Below are positions 16,502 through 27,324 of a stretch of DNA of 64,000 bases, piece after piece. A model generated the notes under the pieces. It saw nothing but the letters and a program-made list of their open reading frames with translations, searched no databases and was not told where the DNA came from. How positions within the stretch are numbered: position 1 is the first letter of the stretch; each line of letters begins with the position of its first letter. Position numbers and translations under genes: made by a program. The stretch comes from Propioniciclava sp. MC1595 (GTDB taxonomy: Bacteria; Actinomycetota; Actinomycetes; Propionibacteriales; Propionibacteriaceae), in assembly GCF_017569205.1 (NCBI RefSeq), contig NZ_CP071870.1, positions 868,001 to 932,000 on the forward strand. Reading direction: 5' to 3'.

Positions 16502-17122
16502 ATGGATCTGTTGTCGTTGCTGCGCGCCCATCGGGTCGTCGGCATCATCCGAGGCTCGTCGCCTGAGGCGGCCGTTGCGGCGGGTGAGGTGCTGGTGGGG
16601 GCGGGCGTCCCCTTGATCGAGGTGTCGCTGGTCACGCCGGGGGCGCTGGAGGCGATCACCGCGCTCGCGCAGGTGCCCGGCTGCCTGATCGGGGCCGGGA
16701 CCGTGATCACCGAGTTCGATGCCGAGGCGGCCGTCGAGGCGGGGGCAAGGTTCCTTGTGACGCCCGCGCTGACGCCCGGCATCGCCGCGGGCTCGAGCCT
16801 GGGCGTCCCGGTGCTCGGTGGTGCCCAGACGGCCACCGAAGCCCTCGACGCCCTGGCGTTGGGGGCCACCGCGGTCAAGCTGTTCCCGGCTTCGGTCGGC
16901 GGCCCGGGTTACCTCAAGGCCCTGCGCGACCCCTTCCCGCAGGTGCCGTTCGTGCCCGTCGGTGGGGTGGATCTCGACCGCGCCCGCGAGTACCTCCGCG
17001 TCGGAGCGGTGGCGGTCGGCGTCGGCGGTCCTCTGGTCGGGAATGCCGCAGGCGGCGGGTCGCTCGACGCCCTCGCCGAGCGGGCGGCCGCGTTCGCCGG
17101 GCTCGCCGCGGAGTTCGCGTGA
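16502..17122 (+). CDS. KDPG/KDPGal aldolase family protein
   Basis: 206 residues from ATG 16502; ATG 16493 is in frame but sits only 2 bp from the GAGG ribosome site. Class I aldolase of the Entner-Doudoroff type: RVVGIIRG, catalytic Glu in LIEVSLVT, GAGTVIT, ATAVKLFPAS with the Schiff-base lysine, and VPVGGVDLD. It cleaves 2-dehydro-3-deoxy-6-phospho(galacto/gluco)nate to pyruvate and glyceraldehyde-3-phosphate. Between dehydratase and kinase, the DgoA role is most likely. The stop overlaps the kinase start by 4 bp. Confidence 0.88.
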   Translation: MDLLSLLRAHRVVGIIRGSSPEAAVAAGEVLVGAGVPLIEVSLVTPGALEAITALAQVPGCLIGAGTVITEFDAEAAVEAGARFLVTPALTPGIAAGSSLGVPVLGGAQTATEALDALALGATAVKLFPASVGGPGYLKALRDPFPQVPFVPVGGVDLDRAREYLRVGAVAVGVGGPLVGNAAGGGSLDALAERAAAFAGLAAEFA

Positions 17123-17985
17123 CCGACCTGCTGACCGTGGGCGAGGCGCTGGTCTCCTTCCGGACGCCGCGCATCGCGGCCGGCTGGACGCCCTCGGCCC
17201 ACGTCGCCGGAGCCGAGTCGAATGTGGCGATCGGGCTCGCCCGGTGGGGGCACAGTGCTCGCTGGGTGGGTCGGGTCAGCGCCGATTCCCTGGGGGACTG
17301 GGTGCTCGCCACTCTGGCGGGTGAAGGGGTCGACACCTCCTTCGCCGTCCGGGACGCCGCCCCGGCCGGGGTGATGGTGCTCGAGTCGCCGGCCGACCAT
17401 GCCCGCCGGGTCACCTATGTCCGGACTGGCTCGGCCGGATCCCGGTTGGCCGCGGGCGACGTGCTGGCCGCGCTGCCGGGGTGCCGACGCGTCCACCTCA
17501 CGGGCGTGACGATGGCACTGTCGGATTCGGCGGGCGAGGCGTGCCTGGCCTTGGCCCGTGCCGCCCACGCCGAGGGCGTCCCGGTGTCGTTGGACGTCAA
17601 CCACCGCCCCGCCCTGTGGTCGGAGGACGCGGCGCGAGCCGCCCTCGTGCCACTGATGCCGTACGTGTCGGTGCTCATCGCCTCGGAGGAGGAACTGCCG
17701 CTCGTCGAGGCGTCCGCGGCCGCGGCGGTGGACGAACTGGTGGTGAAGCGGGGCGAGCGGGGGGCGTCAGTGTTCTGGGCGGGACGCGAGGCGCACATGC
17801 CCGCGCGCAAGATCGAGGTGGTCGACGTGATCGGTGCCGGCGACGCCCTGTGCGCCGGCTACCTGTCCGGACGCTTGGACGGGCTCGACCCCGGAGCCGC
17901 GCTGGCGCGGGGCGTTGATGTCGCCGCGGCGTGCGTGGGGAGTGCGGGGGACTGGGAGGGTCTGCCCCACCGACACGTGGATTAG
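17119..17985 (+). CDS. PfkB-family 2-keto-3-deoxysugar-acid kinase
   Basis: 288 residues from GTG 17119, overlapping the aldolase stop. Ribokinase/PfkB features are the N-terminal GG-equivalent VAGAESNVAIGLARWG, VSLDVNHRPALW and the signature DVIGAGDALCAGYLSGRLDG with the catalytic Asp. It should phosphorylate 2-dehydro-3-deoxygalactonate/gluconate at C6 before the aldolase step. E. coli DgoK is of another family, so this is a functional replacement of KDG-kinase type. A diverged C-terminal fragment of a sister gene lies at 5919-6116. Confidence 0.88.
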   Translation: MTDLLTVGEALVSFRTPRIAAGWTPSAHVAGAESNVAIGLARWGHSARWVGRVSADSLGDWVLATLAGEGVDTSFAVRDAAPAGVMVLESPADHARRVTYVRTGSAGSRLAAGDVLAALPGCRRVHLTGVTMALSDSAGEACLALARAAHAEGVPVSLDVNHRPALWSEDAARAALVPLMPYVSVLIASEEELPLVEASAAAAVDELVVKRGERGASVFWAGREAHMPARKIEVVDVIGAGDALCAGYLSGRLDGLDPGAALARGVDVAAACVGSAGDWEGLPHRHVD

Positions 17986-18019
17986 GGGCCAAAAAGTGGA
18001 ATACTGAGGGCGTAAATAA

Positions 18020-18042
18020 AGTTGAGTCTGACGTACTCAACT
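18020..18042. promoter_or_regulatory. HAIR element (HspR operator) of clpB
   Basis: AGTTGAGT-N7-ACTCAACT, 28 bp before the clpB start. It matches the HspR-associated inverted repeat, so heat-shock repression by HspR is expected. Same arms as the copy at 11208-11230 but a different 7-bp spacer. Confidence 0.88.
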
Positions 18043-18070
18043 TATGTTCTCCACAGGAGGAACGCCCCGC

Positions 18071-20647
<2,577 letters not shown>

Positions 20648-20666
20648 CGCGAACGCCCCGCACCAT

Positions 20667-20713
20667 CGACACTCGACCCCTCCCGGAACGCCTCCGCGAG
20701 GGGTCGAGTGTCG
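20667..20713. terminator. clpB terminator hairpin (repeat family A)
   Basis: Perfect 16-bp stem CGACACTCGACCCCTC / GAGGGGTCGAGTGTCG. The same arm sequence recurs at 24047-24097, and one arm near 22570-22590, so this is one copy of a dispersed palindromic repeat that also serves as terminator. Confidence 0.75.
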
Positions 20714-21580
20714 TTCCTGCGGTTGTCCACAGGGTGGGCGGCGAGTTCTTCTGCGTTGCTGCGCGTCCTGCTGGGATGGTTCCCATGCACCCCCAGCTGG
20801 CTCACGAACTCGACCGCGCCCACGGCCTCCTCGATCGGCGCAAGCACCCGGGTCTGCGCCACCAGGTCGACCATGCCGTGCGGCAGGGGCTGTTGGTGCG
20901 GGTCCTGCCCAACATCTACGCCCGACCCGACCACGCCGACAGCCTGGAGACGCGGGCGCGGGCGGTATGCCTGTCCGACCCGGACGCCGTGGTCACCGGT
21001 CGCGCCGCCGCCGAGATCGGGGGCTGGACCGACCTAGGCCGCCCCACGGCGCTCGACGTCGCCACGCCGCGGGTGCACGACGCCTGGCGGGGCGTGCGCC
21101 TCGAACGGCGCCGGGTGCCGCGGGGTCTGGTCCGCACGGTCGACGGGGTGCGCATCACCACCTTCCCGCTGACGGCGCTCGACCTCGCACTGCGCGAGGG
21201 CCCGGCGCGGCTCGACGATGCGCTCCGGCGCGGGATCGAGCTGGACCGGATCCGGGAGGCCCTGACCGCGACCCCGCGGCGGCGAGGGTACGCCGGCCTG
21301 CGTCGCGAGCTCGACCTCGTGCGCGACCGGCCCTGGTCGCGGCTCGAGTGCGCCGCCCACGAGCTGTTGCGGGGCGCCTCGATCACGGGTTGGCGCGCCA
21401 ACCGGGCCATCCTCGCCGGCCCGGGGGAGCGGGTCGGCTACGGCGACCTCGTGTTCGAGGACCTGTGGCTGGTCGTCGAGCTCGACGGGTCCGGGTATCA
21501 CTCCGAGGATGGGGACGCCACGCGCGACAAGGTGCGTGACCTGCGCTTGGCGCGCCTGGGCTGGGAGGTGGTGCGCCTAG

Positions 21581-22479
21581 GGCGTGTCGCGTAACTGATT
21601 TGGGTGGTGGGGGTCAGGGTTGTCTTTGTGACCAGGAGTCCTCAGTTCAGTGACGAGATGTGGGCGCGGATTGAGCCGTTGATGCCGCGTGGGGGCGCGA
21701 AGGGCGGCCGTCCGTGGAATGACCACCGGCGGACGGTGGAGGGCATCTGTTGGCGGTTGCGGACGGGGTCGCCGTGGCGGGACGTGCCGGCCGAGTTCGG
21801 ATCGTGGTCGAGCTTGTGGCGCCGCTTCAACGCGTGGGCCCAGGACGGTACCTGGGACAAGATCCTCACCGCCATCGCCGGTTCACCGGAGGCAGAAGGT
21901 CTGGTCGCGGTGGTGGACGGCACGATCGTGCGGGCCCACAAGCACGCTGCCGGCGCCCGAAAAGGGGGATCCACCGAACTACAAGAATCCTCGGGCCGAA
22001 CCAGCTGATCACGCCTTGGGGCACTCCCGTGGCGGGTGGACGACGAAGTCCCACGCCCTGGTCGACGCCTCCGGTCACCTGTGCTCGCTGGTGGTCACCC
22101 CGGGTCAGGCCGGTGAGAACCCCCGCCTGTTGGATGTGATCGATCTTGCCCCTCACCGGGTTGTCCGGGTGGTCGCGGACAAGGCCTACTCCCATCCCTC
22201 GACCCGAACCGAGCTCCGGCGGCGAAGGATCAAGGTGACCATCCCCGAACGCTCCGACCAGATCGCCCGTCGCAAGGCCAAGGGCAGCCGCGGCGGTCGC
22301 CCACCTGCCTTCGATCCCACCATCTACAAGGGCAGGAACGTGGTGGAACGCTTCTTCAACCGGATCAAGGAGTTCCGCGCCATCGCCACCCGCTACGACA
22401 AACTCGCTCGCAACTACCGCGCCGGCCTCGTCCTGGCCAGCACCATCATCTGCCTACGAGACCAGTTACGCGACACGCC
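21581..22479 (+). mobile_element. IS5-family insertion sequence, 899 bp
   Basis: Perfect 17-bp terminal inverted repeats GGCGTGTCGCGTAACTG / CAGTTACGCGACACGCC, flanked by the 4-bp direct repeat CTAG (21577-21580, 22480-22483). Target choice and size fit the IS427-like group of IS5. It sits inside the DUF559 gene and appears intact and recent. Confidence 0.92.
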
Positions 22480-22483
22480 CTAG
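21628..22483 (+). CDS. IS5-family transposase (two frames joined by frameshift)
   Basis: ORF A runs from GTG 21628 to 22008 and ORF B occupies the other frame to 22483. They join near 21960 at CGAAAAGGGGGAT, an A4G5 slippery run typical of programmed frameshifting in this group. DDE residues: Asp in AVVDGTIVRAH (A), Asp in VVADKAYSHPSTR (B), Glu in GRNVVERFFNRIKEFRAIAT (B). The TAG stop lies in the flanking CTAG of the target, not in the element, so the transposase end depends on the duplication. Confidence 0.88.
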
Positions 22484-22649
22484 GCAGTGAGGTCGTGTTC
22501 AAGACCCCCGAGGAGTTCGTCGCCATCGTCCGTGACCTGGTGCGGACGCGGCAACGGAGGCTGCCGAAACCCGCAGGACCGACACTCGACGGGTCGGTGC
22601 GGGCCTCCGGAGTCGGTGGACTGTAGGTAGTGCGGGTCCGCGAGAAGCA

Positions 22650-22689
22650 CGGACGCCGTGGGCCCGGCGAGGTGGGCCCACGGCGTCCG
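22650..22689. terminator. Strong bidirectional hairpin
   Basis: Perfect 16-bp stem CGGACGCCGTGGGCCC / GGGCCCACGGCGTCCG with an 8-nt loop. It lies between the convergent ends of the DUF559 gene and the membrane-protein gene. Confidence 0.7.
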
Positions 22690-22703
22690 TGGTTCGAGGA
22701 GGA

Positions 22704-23924
22704 TCAGACGGTCTCGAGCGCGGGCTCGGGGGCCGGGTCGCGCACGGGCTCGGTCCTGGCGAACAGCTTGCGGTCGAGGCGGCGGAGCACCTGGATGGTG
22801 CGGGCCTGCAGGGCCGCGACCACGAGCAGCAGCGCGATGTGCGGGACCGACCACAACGCGATGACGTCGGTCTTCACCAGGCCCCAGTGGATGAAGAACA
22901 TGCCGAGCACCGCCGCGGCGACGCCGGGGCAGACCAGGCCGTAGCTGGGCACGCTGCCCCTCTCGCCCCACACGAACTGCGCGAAGTAGCCCTGCTTGCG
23001 CATGACGGCCCAGCCGATCGCGCCCATGAGGACCTGTCCCGAGACCAGCAGCGTGAGCACGATGAAGGCCAGCACCGGCGGCAGCTTGGTGCCCAGCAGG
23101 TTGTGGCTGATGCCCGACCCCACGCGGATGAACGTGATGCCGACCAGGGTGAGGATCGGGATGCCCATCCACAGGGTGGGTCCGGCCTCGAGCGCCAATC
23201 CCTTGCGCAGGATGGCGGCGAAGCTGACGGGCAGCTTGACGAGGATCCACGCGGCGGTGGCGGTCAGGAAGAGGAGGGCACCGATGATGCCGAGCACCGA
23301 GGTTGCCAGCACCTTGCTCATCGCGGCCGATGCACCGAAGCCGACGGCGATCATCGAGAAGGCGAAGGCAGGCAGGAGCTGGGAGAAGTGGTTGGTGTCC
23401 TCGACGTCGAAGCCCTTGTGGGCGATCAGGCGGGAGAGGTAGCGGCCGAACCAGGCCAAGGCGAGCGCGGCGATCGCGCCGAACGCGAGCAGGGCGACCG
23501 GGAAGGCGTACTCCACGACGCCCCACAGGCCGGGCACGCCGAGCGCGCCGAGGATGAACAGCACGTTCACGGTCATGGCCAGCGTGAGGGGAACGGCCAT
23601 GAGGGTCACCTCGCCGTTGCCCTGCAGGAACGAGGCGTAGCCGGGGCTGCGGCGGAAGGCGGACAGGGCGCGCAGGTTGGCGGCCAGCACCACGAGGTGG
23701 CGCACGGCGAACCACGCGACCCCTACCAGGGCGAGGGTGGTCATCACCTGCAGGCCGAGGCCCTGGGTCGTGTAGACGGCCACCAGCGACTCGAAGGTCG
23801 GGACGGGGGTGTCGGGGTGGGGGATGAGGAACATCAGGTACATGAAGAACGAGACCGACAGGCCGCCGTTTCCGAGTGCGGCGAGGAAGTACAGCGGTCG
23901 GTAGTCCTGGGCGAAGCGAGGCAT
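22704..23924 (-). CDS. Polytopic membrane protein of unknown function, about 10-11 helices
   Basis: 406 residues; ATG 23924 follows AGGAGC. Nearly all hydrophobic with short charged loops (HLVVLAANLRALSAFRR, YLSRLIAHKGFDVEDTNHFS, WAVMRKQGYFAQFVWGERG) and a cytoplasmic basic tail. A Cys in SYGLVCPGVAA stands out at a helix start. From memory it resembles proteins some pipelines call TsoY (seleno)proteins, and more distantly SLAC1/TDT transporters. I cannot confirm either. Its promoter carries two CsoR/CstR-type palindromes, so copper or persulfide/sulfite stress regulation is plausible and a sulfur-related role is a reasonable guess. Confidence 0.6.
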   Translation of the reverse strand: MPRFAQDYRPLYFLAALGNGGLSVSFFMYLMFLIPHPDTPVPTFESLVAVYTTQGLGLQVMTTLALVGVAWFAVRHLVVLAANLRALSAFRRSPGYASFLQGNGEVTLMAVPLTLAMTVNVLFILGALGVPGLWGVVEYAFPVALLAFGAIAALALAWFGRYLSRLIAHKGFDVEDTNHFSQLLPAFAFSMIAVGFGASAAMSKVLATSVLGIIGALLFLTATAAWILVKLPVSFAAILRKGLALEAGPTLWMGIPILTLVGITFIRVGSGISHNLLGTKLPPVLAFIVLTLLVSGQVLMGAIGWAVMRKQGYFAQFVWGERGSVPSYGLVCPGVAAAVLGMFFIHWGLVKTDVIALWSVPHIALLLVVAALQARTIQVLRRLDRKLFARTEPVRDPAPEPALETV

Positions 23925-23965
23925 CGTCGGGGCTCCTGGGATCGTTGCTTGGTCGTTGACGCGGC

Positions 23966-24018
23966 GATACCCCCGGGGGTATCAACAGAGTGACCTTAGC
24001 AAATACCCCCGGGGGTAT
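23966..24018. promoter_or_regulatory. Paired CsoR/CstR-type operators
   Basis: Two near-identical palindromes, GATACCCCCGGGGGTATC (23966-23983) and ATACCCCCGGGGGTAT (24003-24018), with centres 36 bp apart. They lie 42-94 bp upstream of the membrane-protein start on the minus strand. G-tract palindromes with TA-rich ends are the known operator type of CsoR-family (Cu(I)) and CstR (persulfide) repressors. No csoR gene is in the window. Confidence 0.75.
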
Positions 24019-24046
24019 CGAATCCATCGTAGCGTGTGCCCGCACC

Positions 24047-24097
24047 ACCGACACTCGACCCCTCCCGGAGCGCCTCTGGGAGGGGTCGAGTGTCGGT
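24047..24097. terminator. Hairpin, second full copy of repeat family A
   Basis: Perfect 20-bp stem ACCGACACTCGACCCCTCCC and its complement around an 11-nt loop. It shares the arm CGACACTCGACCCCTC with the clpB terminator. It ends just after the OmpA-like gene (minus strand) and could terminate it. Confidence 0.75.
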
Positions 24098-24107
24098 CCT
24101 GCGGGTC

Positions 24108-25297
24108 CTAGTCCTGGGTGAAGTCGATCACCACGCGACGATTGCGGGCGCGGTTCTCCTCGGAGTCGTTGGGGTGGGCGGGGATCGCCTCGCCGTGGCC
24201 CACCACGGTGATCCGGTCCGCCGGGACGCCGTGGCGGGTCAGGTGGTCGGCCACGGCCCGCGCCCGCGCCTCGGACAGTGCCTGGTTGCCCGCGTCCGGG
24301 CCGGTGTCGTCGGTGTGGCCCTCCACCTTCACGGGGCCGTTGAAGCCCTTCGCGCGGGCATCGGCCAGGATCGCATCCAGGGTCTCGCCGGCCGCGGGCA
24401 GCAGCACGGACTCGTTGTACGCGAACAGGACGCTCTCGGAGGCCTGGTAAGAGACCGTCTCGCTCCCGCGAGCAGCGTCCACGCCCTCGGAGAGACGCTC
24501 GTAGGGCAGCGACTCGGCGGGCACCGACTGCGAGGGCAAGGACACCGCCGGGACACTCATGGAGGGGACCGACGCGGCCGGGACGCTCTCGCGGCCCTCC
24601 ACGGCTGCGCTGCGGATGGCGCCCGAGCGGATCAGGCCGCTGCGGATGAGCCCGCTGCGGATGACCCCGCTGGTCGAGGTCTCGCGCACGATCTGGCACT
24701 TCTGTTCCACCGACCCGCCTCGACGACCCGGGCCTCGACCTCGCGGCCCGGCACCTCCTTGACCGTGCCGTTGGGCTGGACGACCCGGAAACCGGGCACG
24801 CGCACCGCGGGGATCCAGGCCGGGGAGAACTCGATCTTCGCCAGGCAGCCGGCCGGGGCGTCGTGGCGCACGACGCAGCCGGCCTCGGCGACCGTGGCGG
24901 GGATCCGCACCGCCGGCACCTCGATGGCCTCGACCTCGATCGACCCCGCGCGTGCGGCGGGGACGCTGGTGCCCTCCACGTCCACTGCCGGGATGGGGAT
25001 GTCGGGGAGGTCCTCGACCGTCTTCCCCGGCCCGGGCGCGCACACGGCACGGACCCGCTCGACCACGTCCTGGGGCACGCCGAGCGTGGACGCCTCCCCG
25101 GCCGGGGCGGCCGAGGCAGGCGATCCGTCGGCGGAGGGGGAAGCGGTCGGCGACGCGGCCGTCGGGGGAGGCGAGGCGGGGACCGAGGCGTCCGGGGTGG
25201 GGGACGGGGTCGGCGCGTCCGGGCCCGTACAGGCGGCCAACGCGAAGGGGGCGAGCGTGGCGAGGACGAACGCACGGTGGCGCGGCTGTCGAGACAT
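24108..25297 (-). pseudogene. OmpA-like peptidoglycan-binding lipoprotein, frameshifted
   Basis: ATG 25297 opens MSRQPRHRAFVLATLAPFAL with lipobox LAAC, then a Pro/Ser/Thr linker and a conserved domain with paired cysteines (CVVRHDAPAGCLAKIEF). Near 24712 a G is missing (GCGGGTCGG) and the frame moves. The new frame continues with SVEQKCQIVRE, the repeat IRSGLIRSGLIRSGAIRS, a SVPA-rich stretch and an OmpA C-terminal domain (HTDDTGPDAGNQALSEARAR, then NRARNRRVVIDF). Restoring one base gives a lipoprotein of about 396 residues that would tether wall and membrane. Real pseudogene or sequencing error; I lean to the latter. Confidence 0.8.
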
Positions 25298-25409
25298 GGT
25301 GGCGGGGTTCCCTCCTGGTCTCGGCCCGTCCATCCTGCCATGGGCCTCCCGCCGGGGCCCGCGGCTGGCTAGGGTCGTCGGTGTAGAACTCGACGACGAG
25401 GAGGCCCGC

Positions 25410-26240
25410 ATGCCGTACGTGACGATCCCCGGTGACACCGACCTGCAGCTGTACTACGAGGACTTCGGCGGCGACGGACGCCCCGTCGTGCTGATCCATG
25501 GCTGGCCGCTCTCGGGCGAGGCATGGGCCGCGCAGGTGCCCGCCCTGGTGGACGCCGGCTACCGCGCCATCACCTACGACCGCCGCGGCTTCGGCCGTTC
25601 CGACAAGGCCCCCGACGGCTACGAGTACGACACGCTGGCCTCCGACCTCAACGAGCTGATGACCCAGCTCGACCTCACCGACGCGGTCATCGTCGGCTTC
25701 TCGATGGGCGGCGGCGAGGTCGCCCGCTACATCGGCACCTACGGCGAGTCGCGCGTGGCTGGCGCCGTGCTCGCGGCCGCGATCACGCCCGCGCTGTGCA
25801 TCACCGACGACAACCCCGACGGCGGCATGCCGATGGAGGGCTTCGCCGGCCTGCGCGACGAGTGCCGCGGCGACCGGCAGGGGTTCCTGGAGAAGTTCAT
25901 GACCTGGTTCTTCAGCAACCCCTCGGAGCTCACGATCACCGAGGACCAGTTCCGTGACGTGATCCGCATCACCGGGCAGGGCGCGGACAAGGCGCTGCAG
26001 GACACGATCATCGCGTGGGCGACCGACTTCCGCGACGACGTGGCGAAGTTCACCGTCCCGACGCTGGTGATCCACGGCGACTCCGACAACAACGTGCCGT
26101 TCCCGCCGTCGGGCAAGCGCTCGGCGGAGATGATCCCGGGCGCGCGCCTGCACGTCGTCGCGGGCGGCCCCCACGGCATCAACACCTCCCACGCCGACGA
26201 GTTCAACCGGGTGCTGCTGGAGTTCCTGGGCTCGCTCTGA
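25410..26240 (+). CDS. Alpha/beta hydrolase (non-haem haloperoxidase type)
   Basis: 276 residues; ATG 25410 follows GACGAGGAGG. Classic fold of the cofactor-free chloroperoxidase/esterase group: oxyanion HGWPLSG, nucleophile elbow GFSMGGG, acid in VIHGDSDNNVPF, and catalytic His in GGPHGINTSH. YDRRGFGRSDKAPDGYEYDT is typical of the family. Reported activities are esterase and perhydrolase; the natural substrate is unknown. It stands alone between divergent OmpA-like and downstream repeat DNA. Confidence 0.9.
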   Translation: MPYVTIPGDTDLQLYYEDFGGDGRPVVLIHGWPLSGEAWAAQVPALVDAGYRAITYDRRGFGRSDKAPDGYEYDTLASDLNELMTQLDLTDAVIVGFSMGGGEVARYIGTYGESRVAGAVLAAAITPALCITDDNPDGGMPMEGFAGLRDECRGDRQGFLEKFMTWFFSNPSELTITEDQFRDVIRITGQGADKALQDTIIAWATDFRDDVAKFTVPTLVIHGDSDNNVPFPPSGKRSAEMIPGARLHVVAGGPHGINTSHADEFNRVLLEFLGSL

Positions 26241-26350
26241 GCGCCGAGGGCTTGAGTTTTTGACGCCGAGGGCTTGAGTTTTCAACGCCGAGGGCTTGGG
26301 TTTGGGACCGAACCCAAGCCCTCGACCCGTAAAACCCAAGCCCTCGGCGC
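26241..26350. repeat. Array of GCCGAGGGCTTGAGTTT units (repeat family B)
   Basis: Three forward units (CGCCGAGGGCTTGAGTTTT twice, then CGCCGAGGGCTTGGGTTT) followed by two inverted units (AACCCAAGCCCTCGAC, AACCCAAGCCCTCGGCG). Together they can fold into a long hairpin. Single inverted units recur at 51895-51945 after another gene. It looks like a small dispersed palindromic repeat; it may end the hydrolase transcript. Confidence 0.8.
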
Positions 26351-26372
26351 TGGGCGCGCTAGCGTCAGGTCC

Positions 26373-27185
26373 ATGCAGGCACACGTGGAGGCGGACCCGT
26401 TCCATCCGGGGGCGTTCCGCGTGGTCGCCGGGCTCACATCGCAGTCGTGGGTCGACACCGCGGACCCACTGCGCATCGAGTTCGAGTACGTGCAGCGGGT
26501 TGTCGAGGCCCTCGACGCCACGGTCCTCACCCGCCCGGTCGGTGAACCCATGCGGATCGTCCACCTCGGCGGTGGCGGGTTGACGATCCCGCGCTACGTG
26601 GCGGCGCGGCGTCCGGGCACGCAACAGGTCGTCTGCGAGCCTGACGGCGACCTCGTCGACGAGGTGCGCCGGCTGATGCCGCTGCCGCCGCGCTCCGGCA
26701 TCCGCGTGCGCGTCACGCCCGGTCGCGAGGGCCTCCAAGCCATGCCGCCGAACTACTTCGACGCGCTCGTCCTCGATGCCTTCGAGGGACCCCGCGTGCC
26801 CGAGTCCCTGGCCACGGCCGACTTCCTCGACGAGGTGGCCGCGCGCCGGCGTCCGGGTGCGGTGTTCGTCGCGAACGTGACCGACCGGGCCCCCTTCGCG
26901 TGGGCGCGGCGGTTCGGGGCCGCGGTGAGGGACGTGCACCGCTCGATGCTGGTCAGCGCCGAGACCGCGGTCTGGAAGGGACGCCGGTTCGGCAACCTCG
27001 TGTTCGTCGCCGCCGACGGACCCCTGCCCGCGACGGACCTGTCCCGGCACGCGGCCCGCGCCGCCTTCCCCTACCGCTACCTGACCGGCCGGGAGGTGGC
27101 CGACTGGATCGGCGGCGCCGAACCCTTCTCGGACGCCGAGCCGCAGCCCTCGCCCGTCCCACGCCGGGGCACCTGGTTCAGCTGA
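26373..27185 (+). CDS. Spermidine-synthase-like SAM-binding protein
   Basis: 270 residues from ATG 26373. Rossmann fold of the spermidine synthase family: MRIVHLGGGGLTIPRYVAAR (SAM/dcSAM loop), VVCEPDGDLVDEVRRLM (acidic end of beta 2), YFDALVLDAFEGPRVPESLA and ADFLDEVAARRRPGAVFVAN. Such stand-alone actinobacterial proteins are often labelled fused-type spermidine synthases, but catalytic aspartates for putrescine are not evident to me. Function as an aminopropyltransferase is uncertain. Confidence 0.75.
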   Translation: MQAHVEADPFHPGAFRVVAGLTSQSWVDTADPLRIEFEYVQRVVEALDATVLTRPVGEPMRIVHLGGGGLTIPRYVAARRPGTQQVVCEPDGDLVDEVRRLMPLPPRSGIRVRVTPGREGLQAMPPNYFDALVLDAFEGPRVPESLATADFLDEVAARRRPGAVFVANVTDRAPFAWARRFGAAVRDVHRSMLVSAETAVWKGRRFGNLVFVAADGPLPATDLSRHAARAAFPYRYLTGREVADWIGGAEPFSDAEPQPSPVPRRGTWFS

Positions 27186-27224
27186 CCCGACGCGTGGGGA
27201 GTGCTCCCCTGTGGAAGGCGGGCA

Positions 27225-27324
27225 GTCGGGGGTCCGGACGCGTTACCGTGGTCGCGTCCCACCCCCACGGGGCACCCGGCCGTCACCCCCGCGGCCGGGA
27301 AGCGTCATCGAAGGGTCGTCCGCC
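27225..27324 (+). promoter_or_regulatory. Leader of the RHS gene, shared with the gene at 41532
   Basis: Contains the 18-mer GCGTCCCACCCCCACGGG (27254-27271), identical at 41466-41483. Further similarity lies on both sides: TCGGGGGT and CGTGG upstream, ACCCC, CCGAAGG-like sequence and ACC/GCCATGG downstream. It may be a common promoter plus leader RNA for the two operons, or a relic of duplication. Confidence 0.6.

Larger units (their letters stand above)
20785..22626 (+). pseudogene. AbiEi-like / DUF559 protein gene interrupted by IS5-type element
   Basis: The 5' part (ATG 20785) encodes an N-terminal AbiEi-antitoxin-like winged helix (HQVDHAVRQGLLVRVLPNIY) and a Vsr-like DUF559 nuclease fold (WLVVELDGSGYHSEDGDATR, DKVRDLRLARLGWEVVRL). 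After VRL the element at 21581-22479 cuts the gene. Reading resumes in frame at 22483 (GSEVVFKTPEEFVAIVRDLV) to the stop TAG at 22624. Deleting the element plus one CTAG restores a continuous protein of about 317 residues. Function is unknown; such proteins are often near toxin-antitoxin or defence genes. Confidence 0.85.

Noticed and set aside
24600-24700. Short tandem repeats resembling a mini-CRISPR or minisatellite
   Set aside because: They encode the repeated pentapeptide IRSG(L/A) of the OmpA-like lipoprotein. Unit length is 15 bp with no spacers.
22480-25341. Very long minus-strand open frame across several genes
   Set aside because: It crosses the membrane-protein and OmpA-like genes in another frame with Pro/Arg-rich composition. 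It is a shadow of those genes.
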